Positions 35,487 through 45,307 are shown, counted from the stretch's first letter. The stretch: 53,902 bases of DNA from an uncultured Bacteroidota bacterium (GCA_903903635.1 CAIUZK010000247.1:1-53902), one strand, 5' to 3'. Numbers and translations are program-made. The notes: a model not told the origin generated them from the letters alone.

Positions 35487-36209
35487 ATGAAGGCATTTTT
35501 AATCACCGCGGCCACTTTTCTGGTCATGGCGGGTGGTGTGTTTGCACAGAATCTACCTCCCGATTATAGTTGGGAAGTAGGCCTCAATGCCGGGTCCAGC
35601 GGTTTTACCAGGCCACTAGGTCCTGCTACCAATTACCAGGGCACAAGAACCAATACAGTTCCCGATTATTCTTTCAGGTTCAACTATTATTTCAATCCGC
35701 ATTGGATGATCAATCTTGATTTAGGCTGCCGCAGATGGGAAAGCTATGGTACCTGGAATCTGAATGATCAGTATGGTCTTCAACTGAAACCAAGAGAGAT
35801 AACATTCCTTATTGCCGATCGCGCTATAAATGAGTCTGTAGGTATTAATTTCGTTCTTCCTTTATACACACGGTACAACACCTATAACAAAGCAAACATC
35901 AACTTTGGGGCACAGGTAGGTATGATGACAACAGTTAATGATGGTTCATTGCACTACAGCAAGTATAAATCATTACCCGATTCTACCTACACTTATATGT
36001 CTAAGTACGATTACGGTTTTGGTATGGGCTATACATATGGTATACAGGTTGGCTTTACCTACTACATTGTTCCAAGGCTTGGTGTCAATCTGGATCTGGC
36101 TATGCGTTTCGCATCAGTCCGCACCAACGATGAACACTATGGTTCCGAAAACAATCACTTTTACCTCCTGTACTTCCCCGAAACACTCGGTATCAGGTGG
36201 CGTTTTTAG
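35487..36209 (+). CDS. outer-membrane beta-barrel protein, unknown function
   Basis: A 240-residue exported protein with a signal peptide (MKAFLITAATFLVMAGGVFA, then Q). It has repeated amphipathic beta strands rich in Tyr/Trp/Gly (for example YSFRFNYYFNPHWMINLDLG and YGIQVGFTYYIVPRLGVNLDLAMRF), and ends in RWRF with terminal Phe, the outer-membrane barrel signature. About eight strands are likely. The ATG at 35487 begins the signal peptide; a longer frame upstream has no protein character. It stands alone on its strand. Confidence 0.75.
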   Translation: MKAFLITAATFLVMAGGVFAQNLPPDYSWEVGLNAGSSGFTRPLGPATNYQGTRTNTVPDYSFRFNYYFNPHWMINLDLGCRRWESYGTWNLNDQYGLQLKPREITFLIADRAINESVGINFVLPLYTRYNTYNKANINFGAQVGMMTTVNDGSLHYSKYKSLPDSTYTYMSKYDYGFGMGYTYGIQVGFTYYIVPRLGVNLDLAMRFASVRTNDEHYGSENNHFYLLYFPETLGIRWRF

Positions 36210-36442
36210 TTCGGTTTTCCGGTAGCATTATTCATTCCTGATTTCAATCCTGCACTGTATATTCAGTGACTGGTATTTCATTACCATTCCTTGCAATCAT
36301 GTTGGTTCTGGTCTCATCATTTCTTCTGAGATGTTTGGCCATTCCTGGCAACATCGGACATTACTATACCCGCCCCCGAATCTCTTCGTTCCCTGAAGTG
36401 ATTGCTGTTATCCGAGAGATTTTTCAACCGGATTAGCGCACC

Positions 36443-36474
36443 ACAAAAAAAAGCACAGGAAAAACCCGTGCTTT
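36443..36474 (-). terminator. intrinsic terminator
   Basis: On the minus strand, aaagcac plus two further G-C pairs closes over a short T-rich loop against gtgcttt (36474-36450), followed by a run of eight T (the A-run at 36445-36452). It lies 25 bp downstream of the stop of the 240-residue barrel gene. Confidence 0.8.
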
Positions 36475-36498
36475 CATTTATAAATTTATCGGTTACAA

Positions 36499-37221
36499 TT
36501 ATAGTCCGGTCAGGCAAATCCCGATTGATATAGGTGTTATCGGCGGACCTGCATTATCCTTAAATACATTGGTAAGATTGTAGGAACCAAACAAAGAAAA
36601 ATTGCCCCATCCTACTCTTCCGGTTGCTGCAAAATTCCATGCCGACATATATCTTTTGGTATCCACCTTATCCTTAACATTTGTTCCGTTTACTGAAGTA
36701 AGACCCTTTGTATGAGCGCCAAGCAATGTTCCTATCTGCAAACCCACAGCCGCTTTAAAGCCCTTATTTCTGTTGATGACATTGCTGTAATAACGTAATT
36801 CAAATGGAGCGGTCAGGTAAGTAGTAGCAAATTTGTACCTTTTGTATTTTTCACCAAAAGCAGTATCCGGTAAAAATTTCACCTGGGTGCCGCCCGTATC
36901 CTTCAGCGACAAAACCTGCTGATTCAGGTATACAATTGAAGAGCTGATTCCCAATCCTGTTGCAAAACTCAGCTTGGTTTTCTTTATCGGAAAATCGTAG
37001 CACAAATAAGCATTGAATGCCCAGCCAAAAGGTTTGGTATTTACAGAATCCGGCTTTTTATACCAATTGTTATAGGCAAACTGCAGCATTACAAAATCCC
37101 TGGAAGGCTTGATAATAGGAGGTGGGGTGACATCCTCGCTGTTTTTGCCATTATTATCCTGGGCAAGTAAAATGGAGGATGGTATTAGTAAAAGTGCCGT
37201 TAAGGCATGAAATATCCGCAT
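36499..37221 (-). CDS. PorT-like outer-membrane beta-barrel protein
   Basis: A 240-residue exported protein with a signal peptide (MRIFHALTALLLIPSSILLA, then Q) and a Pro-rich linker (VTPPPIIKPSR). A predicted eight-strand barrel follows (FVMLQFAYNNW, FNAYLCYDFPIKKTKLSFATGLGIS, YLTAPFELRYYS, FKAAVGLQIGTLLG), similar to the outer-membrane protein beta-barrel families of Bacteroidota. Function unknown. It has its own terminator downstream and a 141-bp gap to the lipoprotein gene, so it is probably transcribed separately. Confidence 0.75.
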   Translation of the reverse strand: MRIFHALTALLLIPSSILLAQDNNGKNSEDVTPPPIIKPSRDFVMLQFAYNNWYKKPDSVNTKPFGWAFNAYLCYDFPIKKTKLSFATGLGISSSIVYLNQQVLSLKDTGGTQVKFLPDTAFGEKYKRYKFATTYLTAPFELRYYSNVINRNKGFKAAVGLQIGTLLGAHTKGLTSVNGTNVKDKVDTKRYMSAWNFAATGRVGWGNFSLFGSYNLTNVFKDNAGPPITPISIGICLTGL

Positions 37222-37362
37222 AAATAGAAATTACTGCGCAAATATAATGGCTGCGCAATGGATAATTTGTTAAAAAAAGTATTAAGACCGGATTTTTACC
37301 TTAATCCTCTGAATATCACAAACAGGATGGGCAAACAAGACTCAATTTTTTAGTCAAATCAA

Positions 37363-37980
37363 TTATCTTGAAAAAATCAATGCACTACCTGTTGAAGAAG
37401 TATAGCTCATTGTTGAAACACCCGGAAGTGCAACATACGTTAAAGTGGCTGTGGTACCTTTATTGAATAGTATATTGGTATTGCTGGTAACTACAAAATA
37501 ATCACTCACCTGAAGAGATGGGGCAAGGAAAATGTTTACACCATCTACATTGTTTGAAGAGTAAAAACCATTGGCCAGTTTGGTTACTATTGTAGCTGTA
37601 GAATCATTTCCAGCTGCCTGTATCCATTTACCAGACAGATCCATTGTGCTGGCTACAGATGTAACAGCAACATAATAACTGGCATAAGTGGTAAAGCCAT
37701 AAGTGTTGGATGCATATATTGTAGCTTTGTAGATACCAGGAACAAAAGTATTTACATTACTGTCAATAGTAACGATCTTACAAGACTGCTTATAAAAAGT
37801 ATCATATGCAGTAGCCAGAACAGTTGGTCTCACACCTCCAACATTGATACTATAGTATTTCGAAGTAAAGGTAATCTTGGGGAATGAAGCAGTTACAACA
37901 GTAGAAGGGTTATTTTCCACTTTTTTACAAGCAGAAATTACAAGTAACGACAAAATTGAAAGCAAAAATATTCTTTTCAT
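37363..37980 (-). CDS. Ig-like surface lipoprotein of the SusCD locus
   Basis: A 205-residue lipoprotein (lipobox ISAC, Cys18, followed by KK). The first half fits an Ig-like DUF5011-type domain (TIDSNVNTFVPGIYKATIYA, then SNTYGFTTYASYYVAVT). The second half is a Ser/Thr-rich beta domain (SGKWIQAAGNDSTATIV). It follows susD by 21 bp on the same strand, so it probably forms part of the uptake complex, as SusE/F-like surface lipoproteins do. The ligand is unknown. Confidence 0.75.
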   Translation of the reverse strand: MKRIFLLSILSLLVISACKKVENNPSTVVTASFPKITFTSKYYSINVGGVRPTVLATAYDTFYKQSCKIVTIDSNVNTFVPGIYKATIYASNTYGFTTYASYYVAVTSVASTMDLSGKWIQAAGNDSTATIVTKLANGFYSSNNVDGVNIFLAPSLQVSDYFVVTSNTNILFNKGTTATLTYVALPGVSTMSYTSSTGSALIFSR

Positions 37981-38001
37981 TTTAATGTTTTTATTAGTTA
38001 A

Positions 38002-39510
38002 TTAAAGCAAATCCCACCAAACTTTTGAAGTCAATGGAGCCAAACCCGGATACGATGAGTTGGTGGTACTTTCAGATGTCGGGTATAAAAAACGTTTAGG
38101 GAAACTGTTTCCGATAATACTTGACTTAGAGTAAATAAGAAAATCAGGATAGCCTGTTCTGCGACACTCACTCCACGATTCAAAACCCTGGTTACCACAC
38201 ATTGCAAACCATTTTTGTGTACCAATAAACCTAAGCTTTTGAATTAAAGTACCAGTGGAAGGATAAGTTGTCCAGTAACCTCCACCTGTCAGATAAGTTG
38301 AAAGTAATGTTGAAGTTGGTGTACCAGTTGCGGTTGTCAACTGAGTGCTATAGTAATTGAAGTTAGCAGTAATAGCCTTGTAGAATAATGATGAATCCAT
38401 ACCTGGATTAGCATAGCCTCTGGCTGAAGCCTCTGCCTGCAAAAACAGGCTTTCATAGCTGGTCATCAGGTTTACCGGAGCTTTGGTAGAACCTCCTGCC
38501 TGTGCATCTCCTGCCACGTAGGTACTAGGAATTGAGTACGTGCCGTATGGCGGTGTAGCCTGATAATTACCCTGTGTTATACCAACAAAAGTACTAGTGG
38601 CTGATGCCATTTCATAAAACACATTCAACCTGGGGTCATTATTACTGTTCATACTGTCTATACAGGTTTTGCTGCCTATCAGGTTCTGAACTGAACCAAG
38701 ACCTACTTCATCAGCATACAAAGGATTCTTATTGGCTGAGTTGTAACCATAACCTATAAATGCATCATCGCCAGCATCAATAAAAGCAGGGCTCGTGGCA
38801 TAAAGGGCTGCAATACCGGCCTGAGCCGCTGCAGGGTTAACTTTACTCATACGCAAATAAACCTTTAGCTTCAGCGTATTCGAGAATTTCTTCCATTGAT
38901 TCATAACGCCACCATAGATCAGGTCATCCGAGCCTGGTGTCACCGGATCAGTAGCGCTCAACAATTTGTTGGCAGAATCTATATAAGCCAGAATACCATT
39001 ATAAACAACTAACTGGCTGTCGTACTTCGGATTTACAATATTACCATCTGAATACTGCGCCTTCAGTGCCTTCTTGAAAGGAACATCACCCCACGCATCG
39101 GTTATTACCTGGAAGGTATAAGCCTGCATCAATAAAGCAATTGCCATGTATTGTTTGCTTTTCTGCGAGTCGGCTAATTTATATAATTGGTAAAAGTTCT
39201 CTTCTGCAGTATACAAATTAGTCCATGAAGTCGAAAATTGGTCCTGGCCTGGTGCATATTGATCCAGAAAGTGAAACTGGCTGGCGCCTGGATTTTGTGT
39301 CCAGTACTGAGCCCAGAAAGACCCATATACCTGCATCTCAACACCCACAGCGGTTCCTACATATAATTGAGCAGCAGGTAAAAGAGTCTTAAGTGTAGCA
39401 GATTGAGCGACGTTTGGATTCGTATTTACATCAAGAAACTTCTGACATGAAGTCATGGTCAATGTTGACAATGCTAATAATACGATACCGGTCTTTATAT
39501 TTTTCTTCAT
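38002..39510 (-). CDS. SusD/RagB-like nutrient-binding lipoprotein
   Basis: A 502-residue outer-membrane lipoprotein (lipobox MTSC, Cys22) of the SusD-like_2 type. Family marks are FLDVNTNPNVAQ near the N-terminus, LLPAAQLYVGTAV, and AYTFQVITDAWGDVPFKKAL. The tetratricopeptide-like helices typical of SusD follow. Together with the SusC channel it captures nutrients at the surface. It lies 20 bp after susC and 21 bp before the lipoprotein. The absence of adjacent hydrolases leaves the substrate open. Confidence 0.93.
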   Translation of the reverse strand: MKKNIKTGIVLLALSTLTMTSCQKFLDVNTNPNVAQSATLKTLLPAAQLYVGTAVGVEMQVYGSFWAQYWTQNPGASQFHFLDQYAPGQDQFSTSWTNLYTAEENFYQLYKLADSQKSKQYMAIALLMQAYTFQVITDAWGDVPFKKALKAQYSDGNIVNPKYDSQLVVYNGILAYIDSANKLLSATDPVTPGSDDLIYGGVMNQWKKFSNTLKLKVYLRMSKVNPAAAQAGIAALYATSPAFIDAGDDAFIGYGYNSANKNPLYADEVGLGSVQNLIGSKTCIDSMNSNNDPRLNVFYEMASATSTFVGITQGNYQATPPYGTYSIPSTYVAGDAQAGGSTKAPVNLMTSYESLFLQAEASARGYANPGMDSSLFYKAITANFNYYSTQLTTATGTPTSTLLSTYLTGGGYWTTYPSTGTLIQKLRFIGTQKWFAMCGNQGFESWSECRRTGYPDFLIYSKSSIIGNSFPKRFLYPTSESTTNSSYPGLAPLTSKVWWDLL

Positions 39511-39530
39511 AAAATTATATTATAATAAAA

Positions 39531-42500
39531 TTAGAACGTCACTTTTAAGAATGCACCATAATTCCTCAGTGATGGTCTTGCACTAAAGTTAAATCCTTGT
39601 CCGTTTCCAGATGCTCCCATTGATTGTTGTTCTGGATCATCATATTTGTTACTCTCTGCTGTCCACAACAACAGATTATTGCCATAAATACCAGCTTCAA
39701 GAGATCCAAACAGTGAGTTCTTATAATACTTCTGAGGTATTTTGTAGCTAAGCGCCATTTCCTGTAGCCTGATATAACTTGCATTTACCAGCATTTGCGC
39801 AGGCAATACACCCTGACCAGCTTCGGTTACCCAATAGTTGTAAGGCAGGAATTTTGTTGTGTTCGGCAAATAGTTATTAGTATTACCCACCTGATAAACC
39901 GAATTAGCCCATACATAAGGATTACGGTTGTTGGTAGTTGTTTCCTGAGCGCTACCCACAAAATCCATCAAAGATTTATTCTGGCTATAGAACTGGCCGC
40001 CTTGTTTAGTTGTGAACAACAAATGCAGTTTGATTCCTTTATAGCTTAGATCAGTACCCCATGAAGCCTGGAATTTAGGCAGATAAGATCCTTTTAATAC
40101 AGGCTTGCTGGTTGGTACAGGCATTCCGGTAGTTGCATCAACTACAGCATGTCCGTTCCAATACTGAATATCTGCAGCATAAAAAGAACCATAAGGATGC
40201 CCTGTTGCAGCAACAATTGACATTCCGGAGAAACCACCTAATGTAATTTGAGATACATTACCGGTAAGGCTTTCAACATTATTTACATTATGCGTGTAGG
40301 TTCCGAAAAGATCCCACTTCAATCCCCACTTGGTTGATATTGGCGTTCCTCTAATGCTCAATTCCTCACCCTTGTTGCTGATGTCGCCAACATTAATATA
40401 GTTTGAAGTAAAACCAGATGATGGCGGCAGTGGTACCGCAGTAATCAGGTTATGTGTGAGGTCGCTGTAATAAGTAAACGATAAAGTCAAACGGTCTTTA
40501 AGAAATGAAAGGTCGAAACCTGTTTCAAATTCGCGTGTCAACTCTGGCTTTAAAGCATTAAAACCGAATGAATGTTCGATCTGGTATGCTGGTATCGCAT
40601 TGAAAGGAGTAACAATTGATCCGAATCCACTCTGAATTGGAGCCTGAACATATCCTGCGCTATTATTGGCATATGGAATTGCGTCGTTACTTACGCCTGC
40701 AGTTCCCATTCTGAATTTACCATAGTTAAGCACCTTATCTTTAAAGTTGCCTTTCAACCTTTCAGTAAATATCCATGCAGCATTTACACCAGGGTAAAAA
40801 TAAGAATTATGACCTGGCTGTAATGTTGATGACCATTCGTTCCTGGCAGTCAGCTCTAAATAAACTTCTCTCTGGTAATTAAACTTTATGTCTGCATATG
40901 TAGCATAAGTCCTGTGGTCATTTACCGGATTTGTTACAGAAACCGGACCTTGGTTATTTGAGAAATTATAAAAAGATGGCAACACCAAGCCATTGGTCTT
41001 AGGATCAATTGTACCAGTCAGATATTCATTATGAATCATGGTAAGGTTCTCACCAATGGTTGCATTCATACCGAAATTCTGGCTCAGGGCATGTATATAG
41101 GTTCCTACAAGGTCATTATAGAATCTCAGACCAGTGTAATCAGATTGAGAATAGCCTCCTGAATTAATGTACCCATATGATGGATAAAAAGTAGTCTGAT
41201 CGGCAGATTGTACATTTATCTGTGGTGTCTTGTAATAAGATCTGTCGTCGGTTACATCCAATCCTACACGGTTGTACACATTGAAGTCACCTTTTTTATA
41301 ACCAATATTTAAATTACCAATAACCCTGTCTGTCTTATTGCGGTTATCGTAATATGCTGCTGCCCAATATGGATTAGGACTGAATGAGCCAAAATAACCA
41401 TATCTGCGAATCGATGCACTGTCCACATAATCCATTGAATTAAAATGACTATTCAGGTTTTTCAACTGGCTTATCGGAATATCTGTTGGAATCTGCAACA
41501 GCGATTGCATAACACCACCGGAAGACTGTCCTGAATTTTCAACTCTTGAATAAGAATTGATGTAATTAACATTGAACGAAGAATAGAAATTATTACTTAG
41601 CTGTGTAGTACCATTAAAACGAACACTGTACTTGTTATAAAAAGTATTGGGAATTACACCACTGCTGTTTAATGTAGTAATAGAAAGGTAATAAGTGCTG
41701 GCCTCTGTACCACCAGACAAAGAAACAAAATTATTAATGTCCTTGCCATGGTTAAAAAACTGGTTCATTGAATTAGGCTGATCTGAGTATGGTTTAACCT
41801 GCTGCTTACCATTTATTATCTGACCCCATGGCCTAACCACATTATCAAAAGGCAATCCCCAGCTAAAATTATCCGGGCGGTCGTCAACTACACCTGCATT
41901 TATTGCACCCTGACCATATTGTGTCTGCAATGAAGGCAGTTTAAGCACATCAGACATAGTGTAGCTTGCCTTGTAGGTAACATCCATTTTTGTTTTCTTG
42001 TCAGTAGAACTATGCCTTCCGGATTTTGTAGTAATCATCACAGCGCCATTTGTACCGGATGCGCCATACAATGCTGATGCTGCAGGACCTTGAAGAACAG
42101 TAATAGATTCGATTTCATCCGGATCAATATCATTGGCGCTGTTACCGAAATCCACCTGAGCCAAACCTGAATTATCTGAAGTACGGTCGTAGTTATTAGT
42201 AATAACACCATCTACAATTATAAGCGCATTGTTATCTTTCAATATCGATTTTTCACCTCTTAATATCACACGTGTTGAGCCACCAGGACCGCCGGTTGTG
42301 CTTGTAATATTGGCGCCCGCAACTTTTCCTGCAAGGTCAGATAAAGCACTGGTATTGTTACCTGCTGTAAGTTCTTCATTATCCAATGTAGTAGCATTAT
42401 AGCCAATCTCCCTCTTTTCCCTTTTCATGGCCAATGCGGTAACAACAGTACCTTCCAGCTCTTTTGATTTTGGCTGTAAGCGAACACTTATTGTTTGCTC

Positions 42501-42770
42501 AGTTTCCCTTACCTCAATGGTCTGGTAGCCAACAGCCTGTATAACGAATGTATTGCTGCCATCCGGAACATCAAGCATGAAATCACCATTCATGTCGGAA
42601 ATAGTTCCGGTGTGCGTTCCCTTCAATGTAATACCTGCTCCGGGATAGCCCTGGCCCTTTTCATCTTTTATCTTTCCGGTTACTGTGTGCGTGTTTTGGG
42701 CAATGGCATGTATTCCTGCAGAGAGTAGTAATACAAGAAGTAAACAAAGTCTTTTCATATTGTTGTTCAT
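39531..42770 (-). CDS. SusC/RagA-like TonB-linked outer-membrane channel
   Basis: A 1079-residue SusC-type receptor: signal peptide (MKRLCLLLVLLLSAGIHAIA, then Q), a carboxypeptidase-regulatory-like domain (about 25-105, TVTGKIKDEKGQGYPGAGIT), a plug (about 110-250, SDLAGKVAGANITSTTGGPG and the signature GPAASALYGASGTNGAVMIT), then a large barrel ending in LKVTF. The start may be at 42770 or four codons inside at 42758. First gene of the susC-susD-lipoprotein operon. No anti-sigma/sigma pair is adjacent. Confidence 0.94.
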   Translation of the reverse strand: MNNNMKRLCLLLVLLLSAGIHAIAQNTHTVTGKIKDEKGQGYPGAGITLKGTHTGTISDMNGDFMLDVPDGSNTFVIQAVGYQTIEVRETEQTISVRLQPKSKELEGTVVTALAMKREKREIGYNATTLDNEELTAGNNTSALSDLAGKVAGANITSTTGGPGGSTRVILRGEKSILKDNNALIIVDGVITNNYDRTSDNSGLAQVDFGNSANDIDPDEIESITVLQGPAASALYGASGTNGAVMITTKSGRHSSTDKKTKMDVTYKASYTMSDVLKLPSLQTQYGQGAINAGVVDDRPDNFSWGLPFDNVVRPWGQIINGKQQVKPYSDQPNSMNQFFNHGKDINNFVSLSGGTEASTYYLSITTLNSSGVIPNTFYNKYSVRFNGTTQLSNNFYSSFNVNYINSYSRVENSGQSSGGVMQSLLQIPTDIPISQLKNLNSHFNSMDYVDSASIRRYGYFGSFSPNPYWAAAYYDNRNKTDRVIGNLNIGYKKGDFNVYNRVGLDVTDDRSYYKTPQINVQSADQTTFYPSYGYINSGGYSQSDYTGLRFYNDLVGTYIHALSQNFGMNATIGENLTMIHNEYLTGTIDPKTNGLVLPSFYNFSNNQGPVSVTNPVNDHRTYATYADIKFNYQREVYLELTARNEWSSTLQPGHNSYFYPGVNAAWIFTERLKGNFKDKVLNYGKFRMGTAGVSNDAIPYANNSAGYVQAPIQSGFGSIVTPFNAIPAYQIEHSFGFNALKPELTREFETGFDLSFLKDRLTLSFTYYSDLTHNLITAVPLPPSSGFTSNYINVGDISNKGEELSIRGTPISTKWGLKWDLFGTYTHNVNNVESLTGNVSQITLGGFSGMSIVAATGHPYGSFYAADIQYWNGHAVVDATTGMPVPTSKPVLKGSYLPKFQASWGTDLSYKGIKLHLLFTTKQGGQFYSQNKSLMDFVGSAQETTTNNRNPYVWANSVYQVGNTNNYLPNTTKFLPYNYWVTEAGQGVLPAQMLVNASYIRLQEMALSYKIPQKYYKNSLFGSLEAGIYGNNLLLWTAESNKYDDPEQQSMGASGNGQGFNFSARPSLRNYGAFLKVTF

Positions 42771-43165
42771 TTAAAAACTGCGTGTGATGATCACAAAACA
42801 TTCGACACCCCTATCAGGCCTTAAAAGGCATGTTAGTGGTAATTTGGGGTGAATTTATTACAACATTGTGAATAAACAAAGTTTTGAGCTGATTATTCTT
42901 AACAGTTCCTTATTTAACCTGCTATATTCAGTCATCAAAAACACAAAGTTCTCCACCTGTGTGCATAATTATTTGCGGCCAAAAGTGGCAGTTTCATTAT
43001 TCATTAATTGTGCTGCAGTTTCAAAAACAGGTTGTTTTCGCCGGTAAATGAATGCCGGAAGGTGAAATAATTAATGTCGGAATACTTTTTTTAAAAATAA
43101 TTTTACCTTATTTTTATTGATAATCAATAAGTTGCAATCTGTCCTTAAAAAAACTTAATAAATTA

Positions 43166-43197
43166 TTTGGAGCTATTGTTATCACTTTATACCTTCG
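43166..43197 (+). promoter_or_regulatory. promoter of rplM operon
   Basis: TTTG at 43166-43169 and TACCTTCG at 43190-43197, separated by 20 bp, match the Bacteroidota housekeeping promoter (-33 TTTG, -7 TAnnTTTG) with one mismatch. Transcription would begin near 43204, giving a leader of about 70 bases. Confidence 0.65.
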
Positions 43198-43200
43198 CAC

Positions 43201-43260
43201 TCCCAAAATTTTTACTTTGGGAATTTACCCTGCCTGTCGGCAGAAGTTTTAATTTTTTTG
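43201..43260 (+). promoter_or_regulatory. structured leader/attenuator of rplM-rpsI
   Basis: Hairpin 1 is tcccaaa (43201-43207) with tttggga (43216-43222). Hairpin 2 is ctgcc (43230-43234) with ggcag (43239-43243), followed by a T-rich tract ending in seven T (43247-43259), which has the layout of an attenuator. Ribosomal-protein leaders before L13 genes are known in several bacterial groups, so autoregulation by L13 is plausible but inferred. Confidence 0.55.
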
Positions 43261-43276
43261 ACTATTTAAATTAATT

Positions 43277-43717
43277 ATGAGACACTTAAGTTTTAAAACA
43301 CAATCAGCCAACGAAAAGATCGTTAACCGTGATTGGCATGTTGTAGATGCAACTAACCAGACACTAGGCCGTATGAGTTCGAGAATCGCAAGCATACTGC
43401 GTGGCAAGAACAAGGTATATTTTACCCCTCACTTCGATTGCGGAGATTACGTAATTGTTGTTAATGCAGGTAAAGTTGTCCTTACCGGCAACAAACTGGA
43501 AGATAAAGAATATCAGACTTATTCCATGTATCCAGGTGGCCAGAAAATAGAAATGGCTAAAGAAATGATCAACCGTAAGCCGGCTCTTATGATTGAGCGC
43601 GCTGTAAAAGGTATGCTTCCTAAAAACCGCCTTGGTCGTGCAATGTTCAAAAAGCTATTCGTATACGAAGGCGCTGAACATCCGCATAAGTCTCAGAATC
43701 CAAAAGAATTGAAATAG
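43277..43717 (+). CDS. rplM: ribosomal protein L13
   Basis: A 146-residue uL13 of normal length, with [19 protein letters not shown], the [18 protein letters not shown] strand and [20 protein letters not shown] near the C-terminus. First gene of the conserved rplM-rpsI pair, followed here by rpsB and tsf. It starts after a structured leader. Confidence 0.98.
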   Translation: MRHLSFKTQSANEKIVNRDWHVVDATNQTLGRMSSRIASILRGKNKVYFTPHFDCGDYVIVVNAGKVVLTGNKLEDKEYQTYSMYPGGQKIEMAKEMINRKPALMIERAVKGMLPKNRLGRAMFKKLFVYEGAEHPHKSQNPKELK

Positions 43718-43798
43718 TCTTCTTCTGTTCTCCAAACAGGGGAAAAGGGGTAGCATAAATAAAACAAATTTTTTAAATAAAAACCATTAATATATAAA

Positions 43799-44188
43799 AT
43801 GGAAAAACAGAAAAACGCAGTTGGCCGCCGGAAGGAAGCAGTAGCAAGGGTTTACCTGAGCAAGGGCACCGGTAATATTACGGTCAATGACAGGGAATAT
43901 AAAGCATATTTTCCCATCATGTACCTGCAAAATCAGGTTGAGCTTCCTTTGAAGACTATAGATGTTAAAGATTCATTTGACATTGTTATAAATGTACAGG
44001 GGGGTGGCCCGAAGGGTCAGGCTGAAGCAATTAAAATGGGTATTGCCCGCGTATTATGCGAAGTAAACCCGGAATACAGGCCCGCTTTGAAAAAAGAAGG
44101 TTTGATGACCCGTGACAGCCGTTCTGTTGAACGTAAGAAATTTGGTAAACGTAAAGCACGTCGTAGCTTCCAGTTCTCTAAACGTTAA
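43799..44188 (+). CDS. rpsI: ribosomal protein S9
   Basis: A 129-residue uS9 with GRRKEAVARVYL at the N-terminus, VQGGGPKGQAEAIKMGIARVL, and the tRNA-contacting basic tail ending in SKR. It lies 81 bp after rplM in the same operon. Confidence 0.98.
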   Translation: MEKQKNAVGRRKEAVARVYLSKGTGNITVNDREYKAYFPIMYLQNQVELPLKTIDVKDSFDIVINVQGGGPKGQAEAIKMGIARVLCEVNPEYRPALKKEGLMTRDSRSVERKKFGKRKARRSFQFSKR

Positions 44189-44263
44189 ACGAATGAGGGT
44201 AGAGACTCATTTTATTGTTTCTCTGCAGAAAAATATTTTTATAACAATCAAGAAATTATTCAA

Positions 44264-45307
44264 ATGGAAGATACAAAAACATTGCACCAGCAGCTCCTTG
44301 AGGCTGGCGTACACTTCGGCCACCTGAAGAAAAAATGGAATCCAAAGATGTTGCCTTACATCTTCGCAGAAAAAAACGGCATTCATATCATTGACCTCAA
44401 TAAAACCATTGAAGGTCTTGATGAAGCGGCTGCAGCATTGAAATCTATTGCCAAAAGCGGTAAGAAGATCATGTTCGTAGCTACTAAAAAACAAGCTAAA
44501 GAAATAGTTGCTGAAGCAGCTACAAGAGCCAACATGCCTTTCGTTACTGAACGTTGGTTGGGTGGTATGCTTACCAATTTCAGCACCATTCGCAAGAGTG
44601 TAAAGAAAATGTTGAGTATTGAAAAAATGCTCCAGGACGGAACAATGGACAGCGTTACTAAAAAAGAACGCCTGACTTTGACCCGCAGCAAAGAAAAAAT
44701 GGAAAAAGTATTGGGTGGTATTTCCCAGATGGGCCGTACTCCTGCAGCTCTTTTCATGGTTGATATTCATCATGAGCATATTGCACTTGCCGAAGCAAAA
44801 CGCCTTGGCATCGCAACTTTTGCTATGGTTGATACCAACAGCGATCCTACTAAAGTAGATTTCGCAATACCTGCAAACGATGACGCTACAAAATCAATCG
44901 CTATCATTGTAACTTATCTTACTGCTGCTATCCTCGAAGGTTTACAGGAGCGCGCTCAGGTAAAAGAAAATGACGATGATAACGTTAATGAAGATAATAC
45001 AGATAACAGAGGCCGTGGTTTAGAGATCACAGAAGAAGATGGTGAAGGTGGTCGTCGCGGCGGTCGCGGACGTGGCAGAGGTGCTGCGGCTGGTGCCGGT
45101 GCTCCGGGTCGTGGACCAGGTGGTGGCACAGGCCGTCCAGGCGCTGGCGCTGGTGGACGTACAGGCGGTGGCCCCGGTGGTGGCAATCGTGGTGGTGCAG
45201 GCGGAAGCCGTCCGGGTGGTCCGGGTGGCGCTGGAAGCCGTCCAGGTGGTGGTGCAGGAAGTCGTCCGGGTGGCGGCGGAAGCAGACCAAGCCCTGCAAA
45301 ACACTAA
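44264..45307 (+). CDS. rpsB: ribosomal protein S2 with long Gly/Arg/Pro-rich tail
   Basis: A 347-residue uS2. Residues 1-230 are a normal S2 core ([54 protein letters not shown]). An acidic linker (about 235-261) leads to an 86-residue tail (262-347) built almost only of Gly, Arg, Pro and Ala, with GGRGRGRG and four SRPGG-like units, resembling eukaryotic RGG boxes. E. coli S2 is 241 residues, so this is about 100 residues longer. The tail is in frame, ends cleanly at a stop, and is followed by a hairpin, so it is not an assembly artefact by appearance. Its RNA-binding role is inferred. Confidence 0.95.
   Translation: MEDTKTLHQQLLEAGVHFGHLKKKWNPKMLPYIFAEKNGIHIIDLNKTIEGLDEAAAALKSIAKSGKKIMFVATKKQAKEIVAEAATRANMPFVTERWLGGMLTNFSTIRKSVKKMLSIEKMLQDGTMDSVTKKERLTLTRSKEKMEKVLGGISQMGRTPAALFMVDIHHEHIALAEAKRLGIATFAMVDTNSDPTKVDFAIPANDDATKSIAIIVTYLTAAILEGLQERAQVKENDDDNVNEDNTDNRGRGLEITEEDGEGGRRGGRGRGRGAAAGAGAPGRGPGGGTGRPGAGAGGRTGGGPGGGNRGGAGGSRPGGPGGAGSRPGGGAGSRPGGGGSRPSPAKH

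Larger units (their letters stand above)
42771..43276. other. 506-bp divergent region between susC and rplM
   Basis: No gene seen. Near susC there is a palindrome gtgat-g-atcac (42784-42794). Near rplM there is a well-formed Bacteroidota promoter (43166-43197) and a structured leader (43201-43260). The middle is AT-rich without recognised signals. Confidence 0.75.

Noticed and set aside
35297-35569. Separate gene upstream of the barrel protein
   Set aside because: It overlaps the signal-peptide-bearing gene in another frame and encodes no recognisable protein.
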